A stretch of 64,000 bases of DNA from Fidelibacterota bacterium (GTDB lineage Bacteria > Fidelibacterota > Marinisomatia > Marinisomatales > SCKK01): assembly GCA_004124475.1 (NCBI GenBank), contig SCKK01000001.1, positions 159,616 through 223,615 on the forward strand, read 5' to 3'. The notes under the pieces were generated by a model. The model made no database searches, had not been told where the DNA came from, and was given only the letters and a program-made list of their open reading frames with translations. The first letter of the stretch is position 1; each line of letters opens with the position of its first letter. Made by a program: the position numbers and the translations under genes. Positions 47,761 to 55,377 of this stretch are shown here, one piece after another.

Positions 47761-48876
47761 CTAACCAATTTTCTTTTCGTAGATTCTGTATGTCTTGTAG
47801 ATCTCTGCTCCCACTCGTTCTAAAACTCGTCTCATTGGTAAATTGGATTCCAGAATCCACGACATGTCTCCCCATTTGTATCCCTTCTTGAGGGCAGTAT
47901 TCATTGTTTTATAGTACATTGCTGCATCTAACCCTCTTATCCGATATTCTTTCAGCACACCCATGACAAATACACGTAGTGCGTCAATATGCCGTCTGTG
48001 CCAGAGGATTTTTAATAGTCCAATCGGAAATAGTCTTCCGTTTGCATACTTAATTGCTTGGTTGATATCGGGTAGTGTCACGGACATACCAACAACCTTT
48101 CCGTCGACCTCTGCCAAAATGACGAGATCCGGATCGATGATAAACTTTAGATCTTTGACTATGTGTCTAAGCTCATCTCGAGTAAGGTAAACGGCACCCC
48201 AATTCTGCTCCCACGCTTCATTGATGATTACGAAAATACTATCGACCTCAGCATCAAAATATTTCATATTGAGACTTCGTATGACGACATTGTGTGTTTT
48301 TTGTACAATCTTCATCGCTCTTTCCAATCTATCTGGAATATCTTCCGGAGCAAACAGGCGATAAGCGTAGAGATCCTGTATCTTTTGGAAACCGTAAGCT
48401 TCTATCAATAATGGGTAGTAGGGTGGGTTATAAGTATGCATCACTACTTGGGATTCTTCAAATCCGTTCACCAACAGACCGGCTTCATTGTGCAAAGTGA
48501 AATTTGTAGGTCCACGCATTGAGGTTAATCCACGATGATTTAACCATTGACTAACCTGATTAAAGAGGGCAGTGGAGACATTTTGATCGTTAATGGTTTC
48601 AAAGAAGCCGAAAAATCCGGTGTTATCGTTAAAGGTTTCCAGATGTTTTGTGTATTTAATAGCAGCTATTCTGCCAACGATATTGCCATTTACCTCGGCG
48701 AGAAACAAATCAGCTTCAGAATGCAGAAAGAAGGGATTCTTTGCTTTGTTGAGGAATTCCATTCTGTCTATAATGAGCGGGGGAACCCAGATGGGATTAT
48801 CCTTGTAAATCTTCCAGGGAAATTTGATAAACCGTTTGAGATCCTTTTTTGTTTTTACTTGATAAACTGAAACCAT
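47761..48876 (-). CDS. GNAT-fold N-acyltransferase-like protein
   Basis: This 371-residue protein resembles the YghO group of acyltransferase-like proteins. Its N-terminal half has FIKFPWKIYKDNPIWVPPL and MRGPTNFTLHNEAGLLVNGF. The C-terminal GNAT domain has VILAEVDGKVVGMSVTLPDI and GDMSWILESNLPMRRVLERV. The family is often next to lipid and sphingolipid-type biosynthesis genes. It precedes the epimerase on the same strand. Confidence 0.8.
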   Translation of the reverse strand: MVSVYQVKTKKDLKRFIKFPWKIYKDNPIWVPPLIIDRMEFLNKAKNPFFLHSEADLFLAEVNGNIVGRIAAIKYTKHLETFNDNTGFFGFFETINDQNVSTALFNQVSQWLNHRGLTSMRGPTNFTLHNEAGLLVNGFEESQVVMHTYNPPYYPLLIEAYGFQKIQDLYAYRLFAPEDIPDRLERAMKIVQKTHNVVIRSLNMKYFDAEVDSIFVIINEAWEQNWGAVYLTRDELRHIVKDLKFIIDPDLVILAEVDGKVVGMSVTLPDINQAIKYANGRLFPIGLLKILWHRRHIDALRVFVMGVLKEYRIRGLDAAMYYKTMNTALKKGYKWGDMSWILESNLPMRRVLERVGAEIYKTYRIYEKKIG

Positions 48877-48920
48877 AGATGAGGTTAAAATATAATAAAT
48901 CTTCTGTTTGAGTGCGAAAA

Positions 48921-48955
48921 TAAAAAGCCCGGATCAAGCCGGGCTTTGATTTTTG
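48921..48955 (-). terminator. Rho-independent terminator of the TPR-SLH gene
   Basis: On the minus strand AAAGCCCGGCTT-GA-TCCGGGCTTTTT forms a GC-rich stem of seven or more pairs, followed by a T-run. It lies 21 bases beyond the stop of the 48976-50109 gene. Confidence 0.85.
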
Positions 48956-48975
48956 ATTCGGTAATAAAACTATCC

Positions 48976-50109
48976 TCAGAACGTCAATCTTAACGCATTT
49001 TGCACATTCCGAATTATCAGCAGAGCATCTGCACCACTAATAGTACCTGAAGGATCGAATTTACCGGTTACCAGATCAGCTTTCATAATTCCCCGTTCAG
49101 AGCACAATGCCATTGCCGGATAAGCATAATGACTGCTGGCAACATCGGAAAACCTTGAAGGTGATTCTCCGAAGTATCTGGTTTCAAGCCCGGGATCGCG
49201 AGTAACAGCCACCAAGATTCTGGCTACTGCTCGTGCATAATTGGCTCTTGTGATATTTTCTGCCGGATGAAATTTCCCATCAGGATCCGGCTCCATCACG
49301 CCAAGTTCCAAAGCCTCGGAAATCCATCGTTCCGCCCAGTTACCTTTCACATCCTTGGGAACCACCGACTTATTTTGAGTATTCATCTGCGAAGGCGTTT
49401 GAAATATTGGACTGTCTGTCGGGAGAAATCGTTCGAATATCTCGGTAAGTTTTAATTCTTCCACAAACAAGACGGCAAGGTCTGCACGAGTGATTTTGAA
49501 CTGTAAAGCTATTTTTTTGCCTGCGGGTGTACCCGGTTTTGCTCGAACAATTTTCTGTGATGTTTCCCACATCTCGTCAGCCTTACTGGCATATTCTCCT
49601 TTCCTGTCTACGACCTTTCTAAATTGGTTTTCAGCTTTTCTAAATTGATAATTGTATAAATACGCCATTCCAAGATAGTAGGTAGCAGCCTCGTGTTTGG
49701 ATTTGAGTTTCAGAGCTTTCTCAAATGATTTCTCAGCTTTTTTTACCCACTTTTTATCTTCTCCTCTATGGGCTATCCAAAGCCTTCCGGCTAAAACGTG
49801 AGCATCAGGATTTTTTTTGGCAAGCCCAACGCCTTTGTCCATATATTTCCGCCCCTGTTTCAAATCTCCTTTCAATCCGGTAGCTAATCCAAGACCCGCC
49901 CAGCCCCGAGCAAATTTCTTATCCAGATCAACCGATTGCTGAAATGAGGCTTTGGCTTTCTTGTGTTCCTCATTGTCAAGATACCGCATACCCGCCCGGA
50001 AGTGATATTCCGGTGTATCGACTTTCGATTGTGGTCTTACTTTGGGTCCGCAGTTGTAAAGTGTTAACGCATACGGTAAGATTAGTAGTAAATAAAATGC
50101 CTTTTTCAT
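48976..50109 (-). CDS. Lipoprotein with TPR and S-layer-homology domains
   Basis: This 377-residue protein has a lipoprotein signal (cysteine in LTLYNCGPK). About four tetratricopeptide repeats follow (YHFRAGMRYLDNEEHKKAKA, AKASFQQSVDLDKKFARGWA, KAEKSFEKALKLKSKHEAAT). Two or three SLH motifs lie in the C-terminal half (NITRANYARAVARILVAV, FSDVASSHYAYPAMALCSER). SLH domains bind cell-wall or envelope polymers, so it may tether the envelope layers. A monocistronic unit with its own terminator. Confidence 0.87.
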   Translation of the reverse strand: MKKAFYLLLILPYALTLYNCGPKVRPQSKVDTPEYHFRAGMRYLDNEEHKKAKASFQQSVDLDKKFARGWAGLGLATGLKGDLKQGRKYMDKGVGLAKKNPDAHVLAGRLWIAHRGEDKKWVKKAEKSFEKALKLKSKHEAATYYLGMAYLYNYQFRKAENQFRKVVDRKGEYASKADEMWETSQKIVRAKPGTPAGKKIALQFKITRADLAVLFVEELKLTEIFERFLPTDSPIFQTPSQMNTQNKSVVPKDVKGNWAERWISEALELGVMEPDPDGKFHPAENITRANYARAVARILVAVTRDPGLETRYFGESPSRFSDVASSHYAYPAMALCSERGIMKADLVTGKFDPSGTISGADALLIIRNVQNALRLTF

Positions 50110-50283
50110 TATTGTGCTCCTTGTATGCTCTTAAGTGAAAATATAACCGCAAATAATATCAAATGAAACAGCTTTACTTCTTGTTTTGATTCCCGTCACA
50201 TTTATACCTTTCTTATTGAAATTACAAGGGAAGTTTGATATATTGAAGTACTTAATTGGATAGATGTCATTTTGGGGGTAATT

Positions 50284-51408
50284 ATGTCGAAGATATGGAA
50301 ATTTTTATTAATTCTACTATTTCCTTTTATAATCTTGCTGTCTCAGACCAGTACTATTACAGTGGAAGGAATAGGCATGAGCGAAGATGCTGCCATAGAA
50401 TCTGCAAAACGGTCGGCGGTGGAGATTGGGATTGGTACGGTTATGTCCTCAGAGACAATCGTTAAGAATTCTGTATTATTTTCCGATAACATTTTCGCGA
50501 AAGCTACCGGTTTCGTAAAAACGTTCACTGTAAAGGATAAATACCAGGGACCCGATGGTTTATGGGTAGTAACCATTGAAGCTGAAGTTACTGAAATTCT
50601 TGATGAAATACTTCAGGATGAGTTGGCAGTTCAAACTCTGCTTAACGCTATGAATCGGCCTAAAATAATCTTCATGATAAAAGAAGAGAATCTCATCGAT
50701 AATACCCCCACGGATTTTGCAGAAACGAAGCTTATCAGCATGTTTTATGAAAAGGGTTTTGATGTGGTGGATCGGCAGCTCATATCTGCTCTGAAAGGAG
50801 ACCCTGATTATACCCAAGCGATTGCAGGAGATGTTACAGCAGCAGCAAACATTGCAAGTCAATTGGGTGCGGATATAGTGGTGATCGGTACTGCGAAAAT
50901 CTCATCCGGGGGTAAAATAAAGGCAGGGAATTTTACCATGTTCTCGGGTCAGGCTGATGTGAATGGGAAAATTATCCGTACGGATACGGGAGAAATTCTT
51001 GCCATTGTACCCCAGGCAAGAGGGAAAAAGCCGCACATCTCTGCGACTACAGCTGGCATTAATGCGGTAAATGAAGCTACGGAGATTCTGGGAAAAAATA
51101 TCATAAGGCAGCTTATCAGGAAGTGGAGCACTCAACAAGCAAATGCCATCAATATATTCCTTGTTGTCACAAACGTTGATTTTATGGCTTACATGAACTT
51201 GACCACGTATTTAAAATCCCAGACTATTCCTGGTGTTCGCAATGCCTTTGATAAGGGTTTCAATAATGGCAAAGCGGAATTCCAGATACTCTATGAAGGA
51301 AAATCACAAGATTTAGCCGTGGCGCTGATGCAATACCCATCCGAAACTGTGACTTTAAAGATCAAAGGATTATCCGGGAATCGAATCTCCGCCGAAGTAA
51401 CCAAATAA
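50284..51408 (+). CDS. Exported FlgT/LPP20-like envelope protein
   Basis: Start at ATG 50284, with GGGGG six bases upstream. The signal peptide is IWKFLLILLFPFIILLSQ. The mature N-terminus (TITVEGIGMSEDAAIESAKR, EIGIGTVMSSETIV) resembles the FlgT-N/LPP20 fold. The middle contains LGADIVVIGTAKISSGG, as in CsgG/GNA1162-type proteins. FlgT stabilises the flagellar basal body, but no flagellar genes are here, so a general envelope role is more likely. It is 13 bases upstream of another LPP20-like gene. Confidence 0.75.
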   Translation: MSKIWKFLLILLFPFIILLSQTSTITVEGIGMSEDAAIESAKRSAVEIGIGTVMSSETIVKNSVLFSDNIFAKATGFVKTFTVKDKYQGPDGLWVVTIEAEVTEILDEILQDELAVQTLLNAMNRPKIIFMIKEENLIDNTPTDFAETKLISMFYEKGFDVVDRQLISALKGDPDYTQAIAGDVTAAANIASQLGADIVVIGTAKISSGGKIKAGNFTMFSGQADVNGKIIRTDTGEILAIVPQARGKKPHISATTAGINAVNEATEILGKNIIRQLIRKWSTQQANAINIFLVVTNVDFMAYMNLTTYLKSQTIPGVRNAFDKGFNNGKAEFQILYEGKSQDLAVALMQYPSETVTLKIKGLSGNRISAEVTK

Positions 51409-51421
51409 ATTGGAGGGAGTT

Positions 51422-52303
51422 ATGAAAAAACACGCTTTACTTGTTACTTGTTACTTACTACTTGTCACTTTTGCATCTGCCCAATGGGGATGGGGAGCAA
51501 ACGATGCCGTGGAGGAATTGGGAAACGGTGCTCTCAACTATTCTAATCGCTTGGTGACAGCCACGGGCATTGGCGCCATCAGTCCGCTTGCTCAAAACCC
51601 GGGAATGGCAAGAGCCACAGCCGTCCGAGCAGCTAAGATTGATGCCATGCGTAACTTGCTGGAAGCTGTCATGGCGGTGACGGTGACGTCTGAGACTACC
51701 ATTCGTGGATCCGCTGTAGAAAATGATGTAATCAAAACCAAGGTACAGGGAATGGTGCAAGGTGCTAGAATCCGTGACATTAATGGTGATGGGATGGGAA
51801 ACACTCAAGATTTTCGCTACCTTAACGATACAACCATTGAAATTGAAATGGAAGTCCACATGTCTGGAATTTCCAGCGTAATTTTACCGATGATAGGCTA
51901 TGGAACAGCCCCACCTGCTCCAGCACCTACCACTTCAGAAGCTACACCCACACCAAAGTCAGGCACAATCACGGGGCTCATTGTGGACGCCAGGGGATTA
52001 GGTGTCCGGCCGGCCATGTCACCAAGAATTATCGATCAAAATGGGGGCATTGTTTATGGCTCGGGTAGCTTTACCCGGGAATACGCGATCAAATTTGGGG
52101 TTACAGGATATTCCAAGAATATGGATACTGCTATAAATGATCCCAGAGTTACGGGAAATCCATTAGTCGTGAAAGGAATTGGTGTACAGGGATCAAACAA
52201 GACCGACTTGGTTATTGCTAACAGTGATGCATTCAAAATAAAAAATGCTGACAGCAGCGCAAATTTTTTGCAGAATTGTAAGGTAATGATTTTGTTGGAT
52301 TGA
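51422..52303 (+). CDS. LPP20-like exported protein
   Basis: ATG at 51422 behind GGAGGGAGTT. The signal peptide is LLVTCYLLLVTFASAQ. An LPP20/FlgT-N-type domain follows (ATGIGAISPLAQNPGMARAT, KIDAMRNLLEAVMAVTVTSE), then a proline-rich linker (PPAPAPTTSEATPTPKSG) and a C-terminal domain (GTITGLIVDARGLGVRPAMS) seen in other LPP20-linked proteins. It is probably made with the preceding gene and acts in the same envelope complex. Confidence 0.78.
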   Translation: MKKHALLVTCYLLLVTFASAQWGWGANDAVEELGNGALNYSNRLVTATGIGAISPLAQNPGMARATAVRAAKIDAMRNLLEAVMAVTVTSETTIRGSAVENDVIKTKVQGMVQGARIRDINGDGMGNTQDFRYLNDTTIEIEMEVHMSGISSVILPMIGYGTAPPAPAPTTSEATPTPKSGTITGLIVDARGLGVRPAMSPRIIDQNGGIVYGSGSFTREYAIKFGVTGYSKNMDTAINDPRVTGNPLVVKGIGVQGSNKTDLVIANSDAFKIKNADSSANFLQNCKVMILLD

Positions 52304-52403
52304 TACATTAAGTCAGAAGTAGTATAAGTTTTTTGGTTGAAAGAAAAACCCCAACGCACGTGAGCTTTATTGATAACTGCGAAAATGAGAGTGAGATCAT
52401 GAT

Positions 52404-53075
52404 ATGAGGATAAAAACAATTGTTCGATTACTGACGATAATAATGGCTTTGTGCCTGTGGACGAATTCTTTGGCAAAGACTGCACATCAGGAATCCACAC
52501 AGAATAATAATCAAATCACGGAAGGTGTGCCTGAAACTGAAGATGATGGTATTGAAGACATTGGATTACAGCCCGGAGATGAGGCTCCTAAATTTGCTCT
52601 GAGAACCACGGAGGGAGATTATCAGATCCTCAGCAAGTGGTCCGGTGAAAGGCTTTCGCGACCAGCTTCCCAGCCTATTAGACATGTAGTTATTGCCAGT
52701 TTTTTTGCTACCTGGTGTGCACCCTGTATGAAAGAACTACCGCATCTCCAAAATCTCTATGAAAAGTATATGGGGAAAGACATCAAATTTTTCCTCATCG
52801 ACATTACTGAGTCCACCAGGTCGGTAGAAGGATATGAAAATTCCCCAAAAGCCGGACCATTTTTAAAGAAGAAAGGAATTACCATCCCTATTTTAATTGA
52901 TATTTACGGTATGGCAAAAAAGAATTATGGAGTAACAACCTTACCCCGGCTTTTTGTAATCGATAAGTATCGAAAAATTCAATTAACAAAAAGGGGGTTT
53001 CGTGAAGGTGAAGATTTTGAAGGGGAACTGGCAGCGATGATTGATAAATTGTTGATGGAAGGGAATGAAGAATAA
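52404..53075 (+). CDS. TlpA-like thioredoxin-family protein
   Basis: This 223-residue protein has a signal peptide, a short acidic linker and an AhpC-TSA/TlpA thioredoxin fold with active site WCAPC in ASFFATWCAPCMKELPHLQ (near residue 108) and cis-proline in VTTLPRLFVID. It probably keeps periplasmic cysteines reduced, for example for cytochrome c assembly. It lies 100 bases after the LPP20-like gene. Confidence 0.88.
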   Translation: MRIKTIVRLLTIIMALCLWTNSLAKTAHQESTQNNNQITEGVPETEDDGIEDIGLQPGDEAPKFALRTTEGDYQILSKWSGERLSRPASQPIRHVVIASFFATWCAPCMKELPHLQNLYEKYMGKDIKFFLIDITESTRSVEGYENSPKAGPFLKKKGITIPILIDIYGMAKKNYGVTTLPRLFVIDKYRKIQLTKRGFREGEDFEGELAAMIDKLLMEGNEE

Positions 53076-53078
53076 AGT

Positions 53079-53184
53079 TGGCAGTGGTAGAAGCAGTGGC
53101 AGGAGCTGGTGGCAGGTGGCAGTTAGCAGGGGAAGTGGTAGGAGCAGGGGCAGTGGTAGGAGCAGTGGCAGTGGCAGGGGGCAG
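53079..53184 (+). repeat. GGCAG/GTAGG-rich low-complexity repeat, left flank of the S23 gene
   Basis: Irregular units such as GGCAGTGGTAGGAGCAG cover about 105 bases. A reverse-complement counterpart (CTGCTACTGCCCCTGCTACT) lies at 53650-53682, so the four-helix-bundle gene is bracketed by inverted copies. Confidence 0.7.
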
Positions 53185-53232
53185 CATAGATGAGTGGAAG
53201 CTTTTCCCAGAGGGATCCCTTCGGGAAAGGAT

Positions 53233-53638
53233 TTGAAGGTGTACAAGATGGCATATGATTTAGCCATGGATATTTTTCATCTCTCCCAATCCTTCCCTGA
53301 ACAAGAAAAGTATTCATTGACTAGTCAAATCAGGAACTCGTCCAGATCCGTCTGTTCCCCGACAAGTCGGGGCTGAAGCGTATAGGAAAAGAAGATATCC
53401 GAAACATTTTACGTCCAAGATCACCGATGCTGATGGAGAAGCGAGCGAAACTCTGGTATGGTTGGACTTCGCTAAAGATTGTGGATACATATCAGCGGAC
53501 ACAAACAAATCGGTAACAGAGAAGTATGAGGAAGTCGGGAAGATGTTAGGCAGTATGGCAAACCATCCTGAGCGTTTTCTACCGAAAGAATACGCAGTCT
53601 CAGAAGAACTACTATCCTATGGCGAAGATATTGACTGA
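53233..53638 (+). pseudogene. Four-helix-bundle (S23/IVP) protein gene broken by a palindrome
   Basis: The frame reads LKVYKMAYDLAMDIFHLSQS, then EKYSLTSQIRNSSRSVC, all typical of the 23S rRNA intervening-sequence protein family. It meets SPTSRG and a stop, then resumes EAYRKRRYPKHFTSKITDAD to the natural C-terminus at 53638. Family members read SRSVCANIAEAYRKRRYP here. The normal bases are replaced by the palindrome CCCCGACAAGTCGGGG at 53357-53372. The N-terminal Met is also lost next to another hairpin. Confidence 0.75.
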
Positions 53639-53649
53639 GGGGGCTTAGA

Positions 53650-53682
53650 CTGCTACTGCTACTGCCCCTGCTACTGCTAACT
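53650..53682 (+). repeat. Right flank of the S23 gene, inverted copy
   Basis: CTGCTACTGCTACTGCCCCT and the following CTGCTAACT are the reverse complement of units at 53079-53184. The pair suggests that the S23 gene arrived as a unit or that the flanks arose by template switching. Confidence 0.6.
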
Positions 53683-53743
53683 AATGAATGCTACCTTGCG
53701 CACGTATGAAATCAAAAAAACTTCATAACTGTAGGAGAAGACA

Positions 53744-54517
53744 ATGAATAAACCGTGGATCAGGCCGATTTCGGCATTTCTTAGTTGGACGGTGTTCGTG
53801 TTTACCTTTCCCGTTCAAGTAACAGGTCAGGATGATGCTGTTAGCAAAAGACAAACGCAACTCGGTGGTGTCACTGTTGAGCAGACCCTTGCCGGGGGTG
53901 GACCTCTGCCTGTGGCTATCCTTGACCTGGAAGGTCGGGGAATCTCACAACTTGAGGCACAAACTCTCACGGATCGCATGCGGTCGGAGATGGTTAAGAC
54001 AGGCGCTGTGACTATCGTGGAGCGAAGCCAGATGCAGGAAATATTGGAGGAACAGGGATTCCAACAGACAGGATGTGTTTCTGATGAGTGCGCAGTGGAG
54101 GTAGGGAAACTTTTGGGCGTATCTAACATGGTGAGTGGTTCAATCGGTAAAATTGGTCAAAGCTATACTCTGGACGTCCGTATGTTTGCGGTGGAGACAG
54201 GAGCGATTGTGAAGAGCGTGAATCGGACATATAGAGGAGAGATAGATGGTCTTATTATGGAGATCGAGAAGATTGCTTGGGATCTTGTAGATATATCACC
54301 GCCTCCCGATCGGTTTCCGGATGAGCGGCTTCCTGTGGCTGCTGCTTCAGAAGAACCAAAGAAAAAGAAGAGTAGGACGCTCCTTTGGCTTGGACTGGGT
54401 GTCCTGGTGGCTGGTGGGGTTGGCGCTGCTGTAGCTTTGGGAGGTGGCGACGGAAAGCCTCCGACGGAGCCGGAAGTGACTATCGGGGATCCCCCGGGCT
54501 TCCCCACCGTACCGTAA
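53744..54517 (+). CDS. CsgG-like exported protein with a C-terminal membrane helix
   Basis: This 257-residue protein has a signal peptide (ISAFLSWTVFVFTFPVQVTG). A CsgG/LpoB-type fold follows: PVAILDLEGRGISQLEAQTL, VERSQMQEILEEQGFQQTGC, LLGVSNMVSGSIGKIGQSYT. After a lysine stretch (EEPKKKKSRT) comes one glycine-rich helix (LLWLGLGVLVAGGVGAAVAL). Proteins of this build sense or assemble outer-membrane structures. The preceding ribosome site is GTAGGAG. Confidence 0.82.
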   Translation: MNKPWIRPISAFLSWTVFVFTFPVQVTGQDDAVSKRQTQLGGVTVEQTLAGGGPLPVAILDLEGRGISQLEAQTLTDRMRSEMVKTGAVTIVERSQMQEILEEQGFQQTGCVSDECAVEVGKLLGVSNMVSGSIGKIGQSYTLDVRMFAVETGAIVKSVNRTYRGEIDGLIMEIEKIAWDLVDISPPPDRFPDERLPVAAASEEPKKKKSRTLLWLGLGVLVAGGVGAAVALGGGDGKPPTEPEVTIGDPPGFPTVP

Positions 54518-54602
54518 GAATTACTAATTCTGTTGGAGAAACCGGCACAAACAATGATGCCACAGCAATGCAGAAAGAATGATAGGATCACTGCATTCCT
54601 TT

Positions 54603-54795
54603 TCCAGTCATTGCGAGGGAGGTACGAGTGAAGCAATCTCATTGGTGGGAGTGGTACAAACAAAGATTTTACAACATTATGAAGAAAAATACGAGATCGC
54701 CACACCCCGATAAATCGGGGTTCGCGATGACAGTACTATTTTATGTTTATTCAGTTTCTGTCATTGCGAAGGAGCGAAGCGACTGCGGCAATCTC
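54603..54795. repeat. REP-like palindrome cluster left of the GIY-YIG gene
   Basis: This cluster has two copies of a CATTGCGAG...GCAATCTC element (54603-54640, 54761-54795) and between them GAGATCGCCACACCCCGATA with the hairpin CCCCGATAAATCGGGG at 54705-54720. Short elements of this type are widespread in environmental genomes. This also covers most of the gap from 54518 to 54824, where I see no other gene. Confidence 0.75.
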
Positions 54796-54824
54796 GATAA
54801 CAGCTTTTGCTTTGGTTAGGAAAA

Positions 54825-55130
54825 ATGTCAAATGATCGAGAATACTTTGTCTACATCATGACAAATAAAAGAAACAACGTATTGTACACCGGGATTTCCA
54901 ACGAGGTACTTCGAAGAGTACATGAGCATAAGATTAAATTTGACACCAAGTCATTTACGGCTCGCTATAACATTAACAAATTAGTTTATATTGAATCTTA
55001 TGATAATGCGGCGGATGCTATTATTCGTGAGAAGCAAATCAAGAACGGGTCAAGGAAAAAGAAAATAGAATTAATTGAAAGTGTTAATCCGGGGTGGAAA
55101 GACTTAAGTGAGGATCTTAGTGACCTGTAG
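54825..55130 (+). CDS. Small GIY-YIG endonuclease-domain protein
   Basis: From ATG 54825, 101 residues carry the GIY-YIG module: YFVYIMTNKRNNVLYTGISN, then VLRRVHEHKIKFDTKSFTAR and the glutamate/lysine end AADAIIREKQIKNGSRKKK. These UPF0213-like proteins are single-domain and their cellular role is unclear. The gene is flanked on both sides by the same palindrome families, suggesting that it travels with them. Confidence 0.88.
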   Translation: MSNDREYFVYIMTNKRNNVLYTGISNEVLRRVHEHKIKFDTKSFTARYNINKLVYIESYDNAADAIIREKQIKNGSRKKKIELIESVNPGWKDLSEDLSDL

Positions 55131-55187
55131 TTACAGACGAGATCGCCAGTATGGTTGCCAAATTCCGTTCGCTATGACGCTCCCTTT

Positions 55188-55352
55188 CCAGTCATTGCGA
55201 GGGAGAAACGACCGTGGCAATCCCGGGAGGGGGATGCACAAACGGTGACAGTTCAGTACTGTGGGAAGAGAAACGAGATCGCCACACCCCGATAAATCGG
55301 GGTTCGCCTGCCTGATCCCGACTGGTCGGGAGCAGGCAATGACTGTACTATT
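55188..55352. repeat. REP-like palindrome cluster with a nested insertion
   Basis: It repeats the left cluster: CATTGCGAG...GGCAATCCC at 55188-55225 and GAGATCGCCACACCCCGATA at 55275 onward with CCCCGATAAATCGGGG at 55287-55302. Compared with the left copy, about 30 bases containing GATCCCGACTGGTCGGGAGC have been inserted at about 55307-55336, inside the repeat. Confidence 0.75.
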
Positions 55353-55377
55353 TTTCGGAAAAAAAGAGAAGAAAAAT

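Noticed and set aside
48921..48955. Hairpin as a REP-like mobile palindrome
   Set aside because: GC stem plus T-run directly behind a gene is better explained as a rho-independent terminator.
50284..51408. Flagellar gene locus
   Set aside because: Only a FlgT-like fold is present and no other flagellar gene is in the window.
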